Source: Lujinxingia litoralis (GTDB lineage Bacteria > Myxococcota_A > Bradymonadia > Bradymonadales > Bradymonadaceae). From it: a stretch of DNA of 64,000 nucleotides. A program made the position numbers and the translations under genes. Shown here piece after piece: positions 1 to 8,292 of this stretch. A model generated the notes under the pieces. That model made no database searches. It was not told the origin of the DNA and saw only the letters and a program-made list of their open reading frames with translations. Positions within the stretch are counted from its first letter, which is position 1; the number at the start of each line of letters is the position of its first letter. The stretch is from positions 87,568 through 151,567 of the forward strand of contig NZ_QHKO01000011.1 in the NCBI RefSeq assembly GCF_003260125.1, read 5' to 3'.

Positions 1-3000
1 AACTCGCCGCGGTCGACGTTGAAGAAGGCCTGGATGCGGGCGCGGCTATAATCTTCGACGCCGCGGCCGCCGCCCTGGGACTGGCCAAAGTCGGCGCCGA
101 CGCCGGGCACGCGGAAGAGGTTGCGGGCGGGCTGGACGGTGGCCATCTGGAAGGAGGGCTGGCCGGCGGCCGGGACCCCACACCACTGGCTGAAGAAGGT
201 GTTGCGCTTGAGCAGGTCCAGGCGCACGTTCTGGGTGTCGGAGCCCTGGTAGATGTTCTGGCCAAGCACCGAGGCGTTGATGGCCCAGAGGCGCTCGGCG
301 CAGTCGTTCTGCGAGAAGATGGGCACGCCGCGGGTTTCAAAGCCCAGCGCGCCGAGCGGGGCCAGGGTAAAGGGGAGGCGCTGGCCCAGGTAGGTGGCGC
401 CCTCGTAGACGGCGAAACGCTCATCGGCCAGCAGGATGCGGAAGCGCTCGGCCGGGGTGAGCGGCCCCAGGCTCTCGGGCCAGAGCGAGGCGTCGCCGAG
501 CTGGAGGATGTCGTCGCGCAGGCTGACCACGGTGTTGAGCTCGGTGGGCATGGAGCCGTTGATGCCGCGGGTGTTGGCGTCGGCCCAGAGCTGCTCGAGC
601 ACGTTCTGGCGCAGTTCCATGGGGGTCTGGGCCTCAAACACGGCCTGCCGCACGGCCAGCGAGGCCTGGTACTCGTATTCGACCGCGCGCACCGCCAGGT
701 AGGTGGCGCGTTTGGCGATCTGGAAGTCGTGGGCGTAGGTCGTGATCTTTTCGTTGACCCACACATCGCCGGAGGCGTCGGGGACTTCCATGTTTTCGAC
801 CCGCTCTAAGTAGGCGTTGCCCGATTCGTGGACACGGAGTGCGGCGTGGGTGAGCTCGAAGAGCGTGGCGTGGGCGCGCTGCAGATCGAAGACGGCGCGC
901 TCCACCTCGATGGAGGCGGTGCGCAGGCTCACCAGCTCCATGCGGGCGTCGTTGGCGCAGATCTCAAACTCGGCCTCGGCCTCCAGCCCGGCGACCAGGT
1001 TGTCGTGTTCGTGCTGGGCGTTTTCCATGCCGGTTTCCAGACCGATGGACACGATGTTGGCCACGGTTTCGACGGCGCCGGCGGCGCAGGCGACCCCGAC
1101 GGAACCGGCGGAGAAGACGGCGGAGATGGGGTTGCTCGTATCGGAGCCGGCGACGGTGGAGGCGCAGTCTTTGACGCCGGCGGCGGCGGTGGCGACTCCG
1201 TCGGCGATGGCCTTGGCCGCGCGCAGGCCCTGCATGTTGGCCAGGTGGTTCTCGCGGGCCGTCTGAAGCTGGGCGTTGGCTGACTCCAGGATCCAGCAGG
1301 AGCGCATGGCGATGTCGTAGGCGTCGGTATGCTCGGCGATGGCCTCGCGGGCCTGCTCCAGGTCGCGGGTGGCGGCGACGATCTCCAGGTGGGCCTCGCC
1401 AAGGCTTCCGACGAGGCAGTCGGGCTCCTCCAGGGGGTTGTTGGGCAGGGGCACCTCCAGGTTCATGGTGGGGAAATCGGCGCGGCAGCTGCTGATGGCG
1501 TGGGCCATCACCGGGCGGACACCGGATGCGTCGGTGCCGTCTTGCCCGTCGCCGATAAAGGCGTCGAGGGAGCGGGGGGTGGTCAGCCCCAGGATACCGC
1601 GTTCTAAGGGGAGTTCGGTGACCGAGGTGTCGTGGTCGCAGATCATGCAGACCGTGCCCTGGCCGGAGCAGGCTCCCACCGAGGCGCTTTCGCCCTCGTC
1701 GATGCTCTCGCCAAAGCAGCTCTGGGCGAAGGCGCGGGCGTCTTCGTCGGTGAAGCCGGCGTCCTGGGTCAGGGTGCTGGCGTTGTACTCGGTATGAAGG
1801 CAGAAGCGTCCCATCACGTCGTCGTCGGTCCAGAAGCGGTACCACTGATCGAAGTCGATGGCACAGGCCGGGTACTCGTCTGCCGGGGCGATAAAGCAGG
1901 AGGTCGGGTCGAAGTTCGGGTCGCCCAGGTAATTCTCGCCAAGGGGGCCGCAGTAGTCGCGCAGGGTGGCTTCGTAGCGATTGCGCACGTCCTCGATCCA
2001 GCGGGCGAAGTCGCGGTTGTCATGGGCCTGACGCACGCGGCGATCTTGCTGCGCGACAAAGGAGTTGCGGGCCTCGGCCAGGCTGGCCTCGGCCTGGGCG
2101 ACGGCGACCGGGGCCCAGGCGTCGGTGGCGATGGAGGTGCCCAGGAGAAAGTCGCTGATGGCGCCAAAGCGTCCGGAGGGGCCGGAGGCGCCGTCGGGGT
2201 TGAAGTAAAGGGGAAGATCGTTGTCGTCGATGCCCAGGGGGTTATCGCCCTTGAGCAAGACATTGCGGTAACCCAGGAGCTCGCCGGTGGCGCTGCTCGC
2301 GCGAGTGGCCGAGGCGAAGTAGGCGTCGCTCCAGCGCAGGTTGGGGTTGGCGGTCAGAGCGCGGCGGTGCAGGTCGGCGGCGACGGCCTGCGCGACAACG
2401 AGGCGCGGCAGCAGGTCGGCGACCGGGGCGTTGATGCGCTCGACGGTGTCGCCATAGCGATCTTCAAGAAGGATGCGGCCGACTTTGGCCTGGCGCGCCA
2501 GGGCATCGAGGATGGCGCTGGCCACCGGCTCACTCTGGTCGCTGCCGACGCCAAACTCGGTGCCATAGCGGTGCACGCGGTAGTCGGGCTGCTGGAGCGC
2601 GGCGCCGCTCGTTTCCATCAACGCCGCAATCACATGCGGGCTGAAGAGAAGATCCCAGCCTTGAAGCGAGGCTTCGTAAAGAGCTTCGGTCGAGGGTGTG
2701 TTCACCGGGTTTGTGCCCCCGCTGAGCGCGGCGGCCATGCCCGACTGCTGGTCGGCTTCGTTGGCGAAGTAGGCATGAAGCTGAATCCAGCGCGTCATCA
2801 GACGGCTCGTCACGGCGGTGGCGTGCGCCAGGCCTTCGGGGCCCATGGCGAAGTCCTCAACATCGGCATCCAGGCGCAGTGCGCGGGATTGCAGCGCGAG
2901 CGCCATGAGCACGCGCGGCACGTTGACACACGCGCTCTCCGGGCCGACCACCGCGTGAAAAAGCTCCCCGTCAGCAAGTCCATTCAGAGAGGTCGGGGCT

Positions 3001-5027
3001 CCCGCCAGGGCAAGCGTCTCTTCGAGGCAGGCATCAAGGAGCTCGGCGCCGGTGGCGCTTTCGTTGAGGTCGAGGGGGAAGGCCATGCCCAACTCCGAGC
3101 CGCGGCACTTGAGGTCACCGACGATCGGATCGAGGCTGTTTTCGAGGCCGAAGGTCTGCCAGTCAGCCTGGTCGTAGGTCTGGGGCGGGGTGGCGCAGAG
3201 GGGTGTCTCGGCCGCCGAGGGGAGCGTGTAGGCGAAGCGGCAGGTGCGCGAGACCGAGCCCGACATGCGGTAGGAGTGGGCGTTTGAAGTACCTTCGGAG
3301 AAGGTCACCTGGCCGGTGTCGAAGTCGACGGCCACATCTTCGAGCCGGCAGCCCAGGACTCGGGTCAGGGTGTCACAGAAGTCATCGTCGTAGGTGGGGC
3401 TGGTGCGGGTGACGCCGTTTTCTATGAACGTCAGCTCCATGTTGGAGAGCTCGCAGGGGATGCCGCCGCCGAGACTCTCATCTAACTCGGTGGTTTCAAT
3501 GAGATCCGACCGATTCTCGTCTGCATCAACTTCGGGGTGGGTATCCAGAAGCGCGTTCCAGCGGTTCTGGGTGATACTGAGATCCTGGGTGGAGGGATAA
3601 CCGATGTTGCGATTAGGTCCGACAAACAGGGACGTGAAGTAGTACTGTAGGGCGAGCGAGTTGAAGCCCTGATCGATGAAAGCGCCAGGAAGTACGCCTT
3701 CGCCAGGAAAGCCCGCCTCGTCTCGAATAATGGGGGCCAGGTTGTTGGGTTTAAAGTTAACCAGATCATCGGATGCGGGGATGCGCTCTAAGATCTCGCG
3801 TAGCGTCGCTTCATAAGGAGTGTCCTGGAGCAGGCGCGCCGCCGGGTTGTAGCCCAGGCTGGCGTCGGCCTGAGGAGAGGGTGCGGGGTCGGTGACATCG
3901 CTGACGCGCACCATGTCCAGGGCCCAGGAGACGGTGGGGGCGGTCGCGCCGCTGCCGATGTACTGCTGGTCGATGGCCAGGCTGATGGTGCGGGGGGCGT
4001 CGGAGGTGAGGAACTCGGCGGAGGTGGTCTCTACGTTGATGACCGAGGTCTGTCCGGCGACCGTCGATTCGAGCAGGCGCGTGATGGGAAGCGCGGCGGA
4101 GCCGCGACCCGTAGCGGTGTCGTAGGTCAGCGAGCCGATGACACCGGCCTCGGCGCTGAGCACGTTGAGGGGGTCATCGATCTGAATGATCGCCTGGCCC
4201 GGGGTGCTCTCCCAGAGGGTGGCGTTGACTTCGAGCATCAGGGGGATGGCGGCCGTCTTGCGCAGGTTGTCGCCCTGGCGAGCGCCGGCGTCGACCAGGC
4301 GCAGGGTGCCGCGGTAGCGGCCTTGCAGGGGGGCCGCCATCGCGGCGATGTCGTCCTGGGAGAGGTGCCCGGGGAGCTGTGTGAGCGTGGGCAAGGAGAC
4401 GCTGTAGCGGGAGTTGTCGGCGATCACCACGAGCTCGGCGACCGCGTCGTCGGGGGTGGCGTCGGGGTGGGTCACGCGCACCGCCACCCGGAGCTCGTCC
4501 CCGGCTTGGAGGCCCAGCTCCGAGAGGGTGCACGCGTCGACAAACTCATCCTCGCCGGGGCAGCGCACCTGCGCGCCGCCGCGGGTGCTCAGACGGGCGC
4601 GGTCCAGCGAGGTCTCGGCGATCAGCGGGACCTCGACGATGGCGTCAGGGCCCGGTACCTGGGAGGCCTGGCGAGGCTTGAGCTTGCCGATGGGCGCGGA
4701 GGCCACCGGCAGGATGGCGTTGGCCTCGGCCGGGGTGCGGCAGGTGCCGAAGCGCCCGCAGACCTGACCCTCGGCGCAGTCGGCGTCAGCGGTGCACTCG
4801 TAGGTGCACAGGCCCAACGAGCAGAAGGAGCCGCAGGGGCACATGTCGTCGCTCAGGCATTCGGTGGGCTCGTTGAGCCGCTGGAGATCGGGCGTACAGA
4901 CCGTGATCCCCTCCTCAGCGTCGGGCCCCACATCGGGAGATTGAGGTGTCTGACCGTCATCACCACCACAGGCCGCGAGCATCCACAGCATCGCGCTCGC
5001 ACACCACCACTTCTTCATAAGGTTCAT
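1..5027 (-). CDS. Giant surface lipoprotein, partial (C-terminus off window)
   Basis: The frame stays open from the start at 5027 to the window edge, giving at least 1675 residues without a stop. The N-terminus MNLMKKWWCASAM is followed by a hydrophobic stretch and the lipobox LAAC-GG, so it is exported and lipidated. Residues ~40-90 are Cys-rich (ECLSDDMCPCGSFC and similar), a module common on secreted deltaproteobacterial lipoproteins. The middle is probably beta-rich. The part encoded at ~350-1500 is alanine/glutamate-rich and probably helical or coiled coil. The first ATG (5027) is preferred over the second (5018) because GAGGACGAG lies just upstream. Large helical-plus-shaft lipoproteins can recall Tc-toxin A subunits, but I see no diagnostic motif, so the function is unknown. 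Confidence 0.85.
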   Translation of the reverse strand, partial: MNLMKKWWCASAMLWMLAACGGDDGQTPQSPDVGPDAEEGITVCTPDLQRLNEPTECLSDDMCPCGSFCSLGLCTYECTADADCAEGQVCGRFGTCRTPAEANAILPVASAPIGKLKPRQASQVPGPDAIVEVPLIAETSLDRARLSTRGGAQVRCPGEDEFVDACTLSELGLQAGDELRVAVRVTHPDATPDDAVAELVVIADNSRYSVSLPTLTQLPGHLSQDDIAAMAAPLQGRYRGTLRLVDAGARQGDNLRKTAAIPLMLEVNATLWESTPGQAIIQIDDPLNVLSAEAGVIGSLTYDTATGRGSAALPITRLLESTVAGQTSVINVETTSAEFLTSDAPRTISLAIDQQYIGSGATAPTVSWALDMVRVSDVTDPAPSPQADASLGYNPAARLLQDTPYEATLREILERIPASDDLVNFKPNNLAPIIRDEAGFPGEGVLPGAFIDQGFNSLALQYYFTSLFVGPNRNIGYPSTQDLSITQNRWNALLDTHPEVDADENRSDLIETTELDESLGGGIPCELSNMELTFIENGVTRTSPTYDDDFCDTLTRVLGCRLEDVAVDFDTGQVTFSEGTSNAHSYRMSGSVSRTCRFAYTLPSAAETPLCATPPQTYDQADWQTFGLENSLDPIVGDLKCRGSELGMAFPLDLNESATGAELLDACLEETLALAGAPTSLNGLADGELFHAVVGPESACVNVPRVLMALALQSRALRLDADVEDFAMGPEGLAHATAVTSRLMTRWIQLHAYFANEADQQSGMAAALSGGTNPVNTPSTEALYEASLQGWDLLFSPHVIAALMETSGAALQQPDYRVHRYGTEFGVGSDQSEPVASAILDALARQAKVGRILLEDRYGDTVERINAPVADLLPRLVVAQAVAADLHRRALTANPNLRWSDAYFASATRASSATGELLGYRNVLLKGDNPLGIDDNDLPLYFNPDGASGPSGRFGAISDFLLGTSIATDAWAPVAVAQAEASLAEARNSFVAQQDRRVRQAHDNRDFARWIEDVRNRYEATLRDYCGPLGENYLGDPNFDPTSCFIAPADEYPACAIDFDQWYRFWTDDDVMGRFCLHTEYNASTLTQDAGFTDEDARAFAQSCFGESIDEGESASVGACSGQGTVCMICDHDTSVTELPLERGILGLTTPRSLDAFIGDGQDGTDASGVRPVMAHAISSCRADFPTMNLEVPLPNNPLEEPDCLVGSLGEAHLEIVAATRDLEQAREAIAEHTDAYDIAMRSCWILESANAQLQTARENHLANMQGLRAAKAIADGVATAAAGVKDCASTVAGSDTSNPISAVFSAGSVGVACAAGAVETVANIVSIGLETGMENAQHEHDNLVAGLEAEAEFEICANDARMELVSLRTASIEVERAVFDLQRAHATLFELTHAALRVHESGNAYLERVENMEVPDASGDVWVNEKITTYAHDFQIAKRATYLAVRAVEYEYQASLAVRQAVFEAQTPMELRQNVLEQLWADANTRGINGSMPTELNTVVSLRDDILQLGDASLWPESLGPLTPAERFRILLADERFAVYEGATYLGQRLPFTLAPLGALGFETRGVPIFSQNDCAERLWAINASVLGQNIYQGSDTQNVRLDLLKRNTFFSQWCGVPAAGQPSFQMATVQPARNLFRVPGVGADFGQSQGGGRGVEDYSRARIQAFFNVDRGE

Positions 5028-5202
5028 CTCGTCCTCATCGATTGCATGGACCCACCGCAGCGCACCCAGAGTTTCACGACATTTCGGCACGCAGGTTAGC
5101 GCCGGGCGGCGTGCGGGGTCTTTGCCGCAGGCGCAGACTTTTTGTCTCGGTGCGCCAAAGGCGCGCGGCGGGCGCCGGGAGGTTCAAGGAGGTAAGAAGG
5201 GC

Positions 5203-5289
5203 GTGAACTTCAGAGCCATTGGTCGTACACTCCCGGCCCACAGACATGGCAAAAAACGGGAGCATTGCAGTGAGAGCACACTTAAGTGA
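5203..5289 (+). CDS. Possible 28-codon leader ORF before the dual-HTH regulator
   Basis: A GTG at 5203 opens a 28-codon frame that stops at 5289, 20 bases inside the downstream regulator gene. It is preceded by AAGGAGGT (5186-5193), the best Shine-Dalgarno match in the area, about 10 bases upstream. The peptide is basic and has no recognisable domain. It could couple translation to the regulator or act as a leader; the strong ribosome site is otherwise unexplained. Short and unsupported by homology, so low confidence. Confidence 0.25.
   Translation: MNFRAIGRTLPAHRHGKKREHCSESTLK
5258..5262 (+). promoter_or_regulatory. Shine-Dalgarno site choosing GTG 5270
   Basis: GGGAG sits 7 bases before GTG 5270. 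The upstream in-frame alternatives TTG 5219 and ATG 5246 have no comparable site at the right distance. Confidence 0.5.
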
Positions 5290-6481
5290 TCAGCAGTGGC
5301 GGCGAGTGGCGGAGCTCTGGCGAGAAATTCACGCGCTGAGCAGCGTGAGCCTGGAGCGGGCCTGGGAGCACGTGAACATGCGCCTGGTGGAGCTGGTCGA
5401 CGGCGTGAGCATGGCGGGTTATGCGCAGCGTCGGTCGGCGGATGGCGAGGCGGTCGAGCCGGTGTTTTTTAGCTCGGCGGGCTACGATATGGAGCGGCGC
5501 TTGCAGATCCTCCGCGCCTGGCAGGAGGCGGAGCCCGATGTGGAGGGCTGCCCGGTAAATCGGCAGATGGTCCCGGCCGGGTCTCGCTGTCTGGCTGTGC
5601 CGCATTCGGCCTGCGTGACCCCGCAGCAGTGGGAGCACTCGGCGTCGAAGCGTCTGGCCGACGCGCTGGGTATCGCCGATGCGATCACCGTGATCATGCC
5701 GGCCTACCAGAGCGCGGAGCTCTTTTTGTGCATCGATCGCAAGCGGGGAGGGCGCCCCTTTGATTATGGCGATGCGGCGTTGTTGGTGGCCGCGGTCGAG
5801 GGCGTGCGCCCCTTGATGATGCGTTACCTGCGCTCTCTGGGGATGCTGCCCGGCCAGCAGGCGTTGACTCGGGAGGAGCGCCAGTTGGTGCGCCTGCTGG
5901 CCGGCGAGCGCGACGAGGACGCGATCGCCCAGGAGCTCGGAGCCAGCCTGGAGACGCTGGCGGCCCAAAGCGCGCAGGTCTACCGCAAGCTGGCTGTGGC
6001 CAACCGCTACGCGCTGATTCGGCTGTGGTTCGGGGTGGGGGAGTCGCCGATTTCGATGGATCTGGCAGCGCTCGGGGCGCAGGAGCCGGCGGCGGTGGGG
6101 CTGGAGCGCGAGGCCTATGTGGCCGCCCGCGTGCGTCGGATGCTCCGGGAGGCCCCGGGAGCTCCGCAGCTGCAGCTCGAGGAGGTGGCGCGTCGCCTGA
6201 GCATGAGCGAGCGCAACCTGCAGCGTCACCTGCGTCAGGCCAACACCTCCTTTCGTGCGTTGGTCGATGAGGTCCGGCAGGTTCGCGCCCACCAGATGCT
6301 CGCCAGCCCGCAGCTGGAGTTTACCGACATCGCGCTGCGCCTGGGCTACGAGCAGGTCTCCAGCTTTAATCGCGCCATCAAACGCTGGACCGGCAAGACT
6401 CCGGGGGTAGTCCGTTCAGAACTCCTGAGTGCCGAGCGCCCCCAGGACGACGCTGGCTGCGTCGTCAGGGATTCGCAGTAG
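5270..6481 (+). CDS. Transcriptional regulator with LuxR-like and AraC-type HTH domains
   Basis: 403 residues from GTG 5270. Residues ~1-190 look like a sensor (GAF-like) domain. Residues ~199-250 (LTREERQLVRLLAGERDEDA...) resemble a LuxR/GerE helix-turn-helix. Residues ~300-385 form a clear AraC/XylS DNA-binding domain, with LEEVARRLSMSERNLQRHL as the first HTH and FTDIALRLGYEQVSSFNRAI as the second. Having both HTH types in one chain is unusual. The last ~17 codons, including the stop, lie inside copy 1 of the tandem repeat at 6429, so the native C-terminus was probably replaced by repeat sequence. It is divergent from the giant lipoprotein and may control it (inference). ATG 5246 is the alternative start. 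Confidence 0.85.
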   Translation: MRAHLSDQQWRRVAELWREIHALSSVSLERAWEHVNMRLVELVDGVSMAGYAQRRSADGEAVEPVFFSSAGYDMERRLQILRAWQEAEPDVEGCPVNRQMVPAGSRCLAVPHSACVTPQQWEHSASKRLADALGIADAITVIMPAYQSAELFLCIDRKRGGRPFDYGDAALLVAAVEGVRPLMMRYLRSLGMLPGQQALTREERQLVRLLAGERDEDAIAQELGASLETLAAQSAQVYRKLAVANRYALIRLWFGVGESPISMDLAALGAQEPAAVGLEREAYVAARVRRMLREAPGAPQLQLEEVARRLSMSERNLQRHLRQANTSFRALVDEVRQVRAHQMLASPQLEFTDIALRLGYEQVSSFNRAIKRWTGKTPGVVRSELLSAERPQDDAGCVVRDSQ

Positions 6482-6753
6482 CGTTGCTACAGCTTCATCC
6501 CTGGCTCCTTGCTAAGTCGCCGCCCTGAATGCGCTCGGGTGCCGAGCGCCCCAGGACGACGCTGGCGGCGTCGTCAGGGATTCGCAGTAGCGTTGCTACA
6601 GCTTCATCCCTGCCTCCTTGCTAAGTCGCCGCCCTGGGACACTCGGGTGCCGAGCGGCCCAGAACGACGCTGGCGGCGTCGTCAGGGATTCGCAGTAGCG
6701 TTGCTACAGCTTCATCCCTGCCTCCTTGCCAGGCGCCGCCCTGGGACACTCGG
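6429..6753. repeat. Three tandem ~108-110 bp hairpin-rich repeats
   Basis: Copies lie at 6429-6538, 6539-6646 and 6647-6753 and are nearly identical. Each begins GTGCCGAGCG. Each holds an inverted pair GACGACGC/GCGTCGTC (6555-6562 and 6568-6575 in copy 2). Each also holds a nested structure in which CAGGGAT/ATCCCTG (6575-6581, 6606-6612) encloses GTAGC-GTT-GCTAC (6587-6591, 6595-6599). In copy 1, changes near the first stem keep the eight pairs intact. The copies resemble REP/BIME or MITE-like elements. There are no spacers, so this is not CRISPR. Confidence 0.9.
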
Positions 6754-6965
6754 AGCTGGGGTAATGCGGGGGGAAAGGCTGCGGACGGCGGTACAGGTGC
6801 GATTCCTGGGTAAGAAAGGGTGATGTACGGCGGTCGGGGGTGTTTCTTGAGTTCGTGAGGGTTTGGGGTGGGGTGCGGGTGAGGGTGGCGTATGCTTTTC
6901 CTCGCGGGCGCGGGCCGCTATAAGGCGCGACGAGTCCGGGTGACGCAACCAAGACGAGGTGAGCG
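6482..6965. other. Intergenic region dominated by the tandem repeats
   Basis: Holds most of the three-copy hairpin repeat and then ~210 bases of leader before dusB. I see no convincing gene here; the short open frames are read-through of the repeat. Confidence 0.7.
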
Positions 6966-8084
6966 ATGGGAATTCCCTTTGAAAAACTGACGCCGAAGCG
7001 GTGGGGCGGTGAGGTGCCGGGGCCGGTGGAGCGCCCTCCGCTGGATCTGGGGCATGGGGTGGTGCTCGATCCGCCGGTGGTGCTCTCGCCGATGGCGGCG
7101 GTGACCAGCTCGCCATTTCGCCGGGTGTGTCGGGATATGGGGGCGGGGATGGTGGCCACCGAGATGGTGAGCGCGGTGGGGTTGATTCACCGGGCGCCGA
7201 TGGCGGTGTCGATGGTGGATCTGGTGGAGGGGGAGTCGCCGGTGTGTGTGCAGATCTACGGGAAGCGTCCCGAGGAGCTGGCGCGGGCGGCGCAGATCGC
7301 GGTGGAGCTGGGGGCGGACGTGGTCGATCTGAACATGGGCTGCCCGATGAAGAAGGTGGTCTCCAGCGGGCACGGGGCGGCGCTCTTGCGGGATGTGGGG
7401 CGAGTGCAGGAGATCTTTAGCGCGATGAGCGAAGCGGTGGATGTGCCGGTGACCGGTAAGATGCGGGCCGGGTGGGAGGACACCAGCGCGGTGGAGGTGG
7501 CCCGGGCGATGGAGGCCGGCGGGGCGGCGGCTCTGACGATTCACGGGCGTACCCGCAGCGCGATGTACGACGGGCATGCCGACTTAAGTGTGATCGCCGC
7601 GGTGAAAGAGGCGGTGGGGATTCCGGTGATCGGCAATGGCGATGTTTGCGACTGGGTGAGCGCGCGGCGCATGTTTTCGGCCACCGGCTGCGATGCGGTG
7701 ATGGTGGCCCGCGGGGCGTTGGGCAACCCCTGGGTGTTTCGGGAGATCGCCGCCGATTTGCGTGGGGAGGCCATTCCCGAGCCGCCTTCGCCCGAGCTGA
7801 AGCGGGAGACGCTCTTGCGCCATGTGGAGCTCTATCTGGAGCGCTTTGGGGAGGCGCGCACCTGCAAGGAGATTCGCAAGCACCTGCTCTGGTACTACCG
7901 CGGCACCCCCGGGGAGCTGGTGCTGCGCCGGCGATTGAGCGGGCTGGAGAGCGCCGAGGACATTCGCCAGGCGATCGATGCGGCGCTTGAGGCCAATCAG
8001 GGGCAGGCGGAGCTGCGGGCCAAGAGTCACCCGCGGGCGGCCGAGATCGAGGCCGAGGCAGCCGGGAAGGCGCCGGCGGAGTGA
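6966..8084 (+). CDS. dusB: tRNA-dihydrouridine synthase DusB-like
   Basis: Flavoenzyme that reduces specific uridines in tRNA to dihydrouridine, in the cytoplasm. 372 residues: FMN-binding TIM barrel from ~residue 35 (VVLSPMAAVTSSPFRRVCR), then the hallmark DLNMGCPMKK with catalytic Cys126, the HGRTR segment, the phosphate-binding VIGNGD and MVARGALGNPWVF, then a helical domain. The length is slightly above E. coli DusB because of short N- and C-terminal extensions; the C-terminal ~25 residues are Ala/Glu-rich. GAGGTGA before ATG 6966 supports the start. It stands alone and converges on the histidine kinase. DusB fits better than DusA or DusC, but the subfamily is inferred. Confidence 0.93.
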   Translation: MGIPFEKLTPKRWGGEVPGPVERPPLDLGHGVVLDPPVVLSPMAAVTSSPFRRVCRDMGAGMVATEMVSAVGLIHRAPMAVSMVDLVEGESPVCVQIYGKRPEELARAAQIAVELGADVVDLNMGCPMKKVVSSGHGAALLRDVGRVQEIFSAMSEAVDVPVTGKMRAGWEDTSAVEVARAMEAGGAAALTIHGRTRSAMYDGHADLSVIAAVKEAVGIPVIGNGDVCDWVSARRMFSATGCDAVMVARGALGNPWVFREIAADLRGEAIPEPPSPELKRETLLRHVELYLERFGEARTCKEIRKHLLWYYRGTPGELVLRRRLSGLESAEDIRQAIDAALEANQGQAELRAKSHPRAAEIEAEAAGKAPAE

Positions 8085-8141
8085 GCCGGGGCGCCGAGCG
8101 GCCTTTGTCAGGGCCGGTCTGCGGGCGAATCCCGCGCGTTC

Positions 8142-8187
8142 AAAAAAAAGTGGGGAGATAGGCTCGCCGGTGTGTGCGGCGAGCCTA
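8142..8187 (-). terminator. Terminator hairpin between dusB and the hybrid kinase
   Basis: Perfect 11 bp stem TAGGCTCGCCG (8159-8169) / CGGCGAGCCTA (8177-8187) with a 7-base loop. On the minus strand it is followed about 10 bases later by a run of eight T. The convergent position suits a terminator for the kinase; it may also stop dusB transcripts. Confidence 0.6.
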
Positions 8188-8292
8188 CGCTTGTGTTCAG
8201 TGAACGGGCGTTGCGCTGCTCGGGTGTGCGGGAGCGCGAGGTGTGCGCGCTCAACACCGGTGCCTGACGAGGAGGGGAGATGGGGTGGGGGT

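Noticed and set aside
6429..6753. CRISPR array
   Set aside because: Units are ~108-110 bp with no unique spacers, only tandem duplication.
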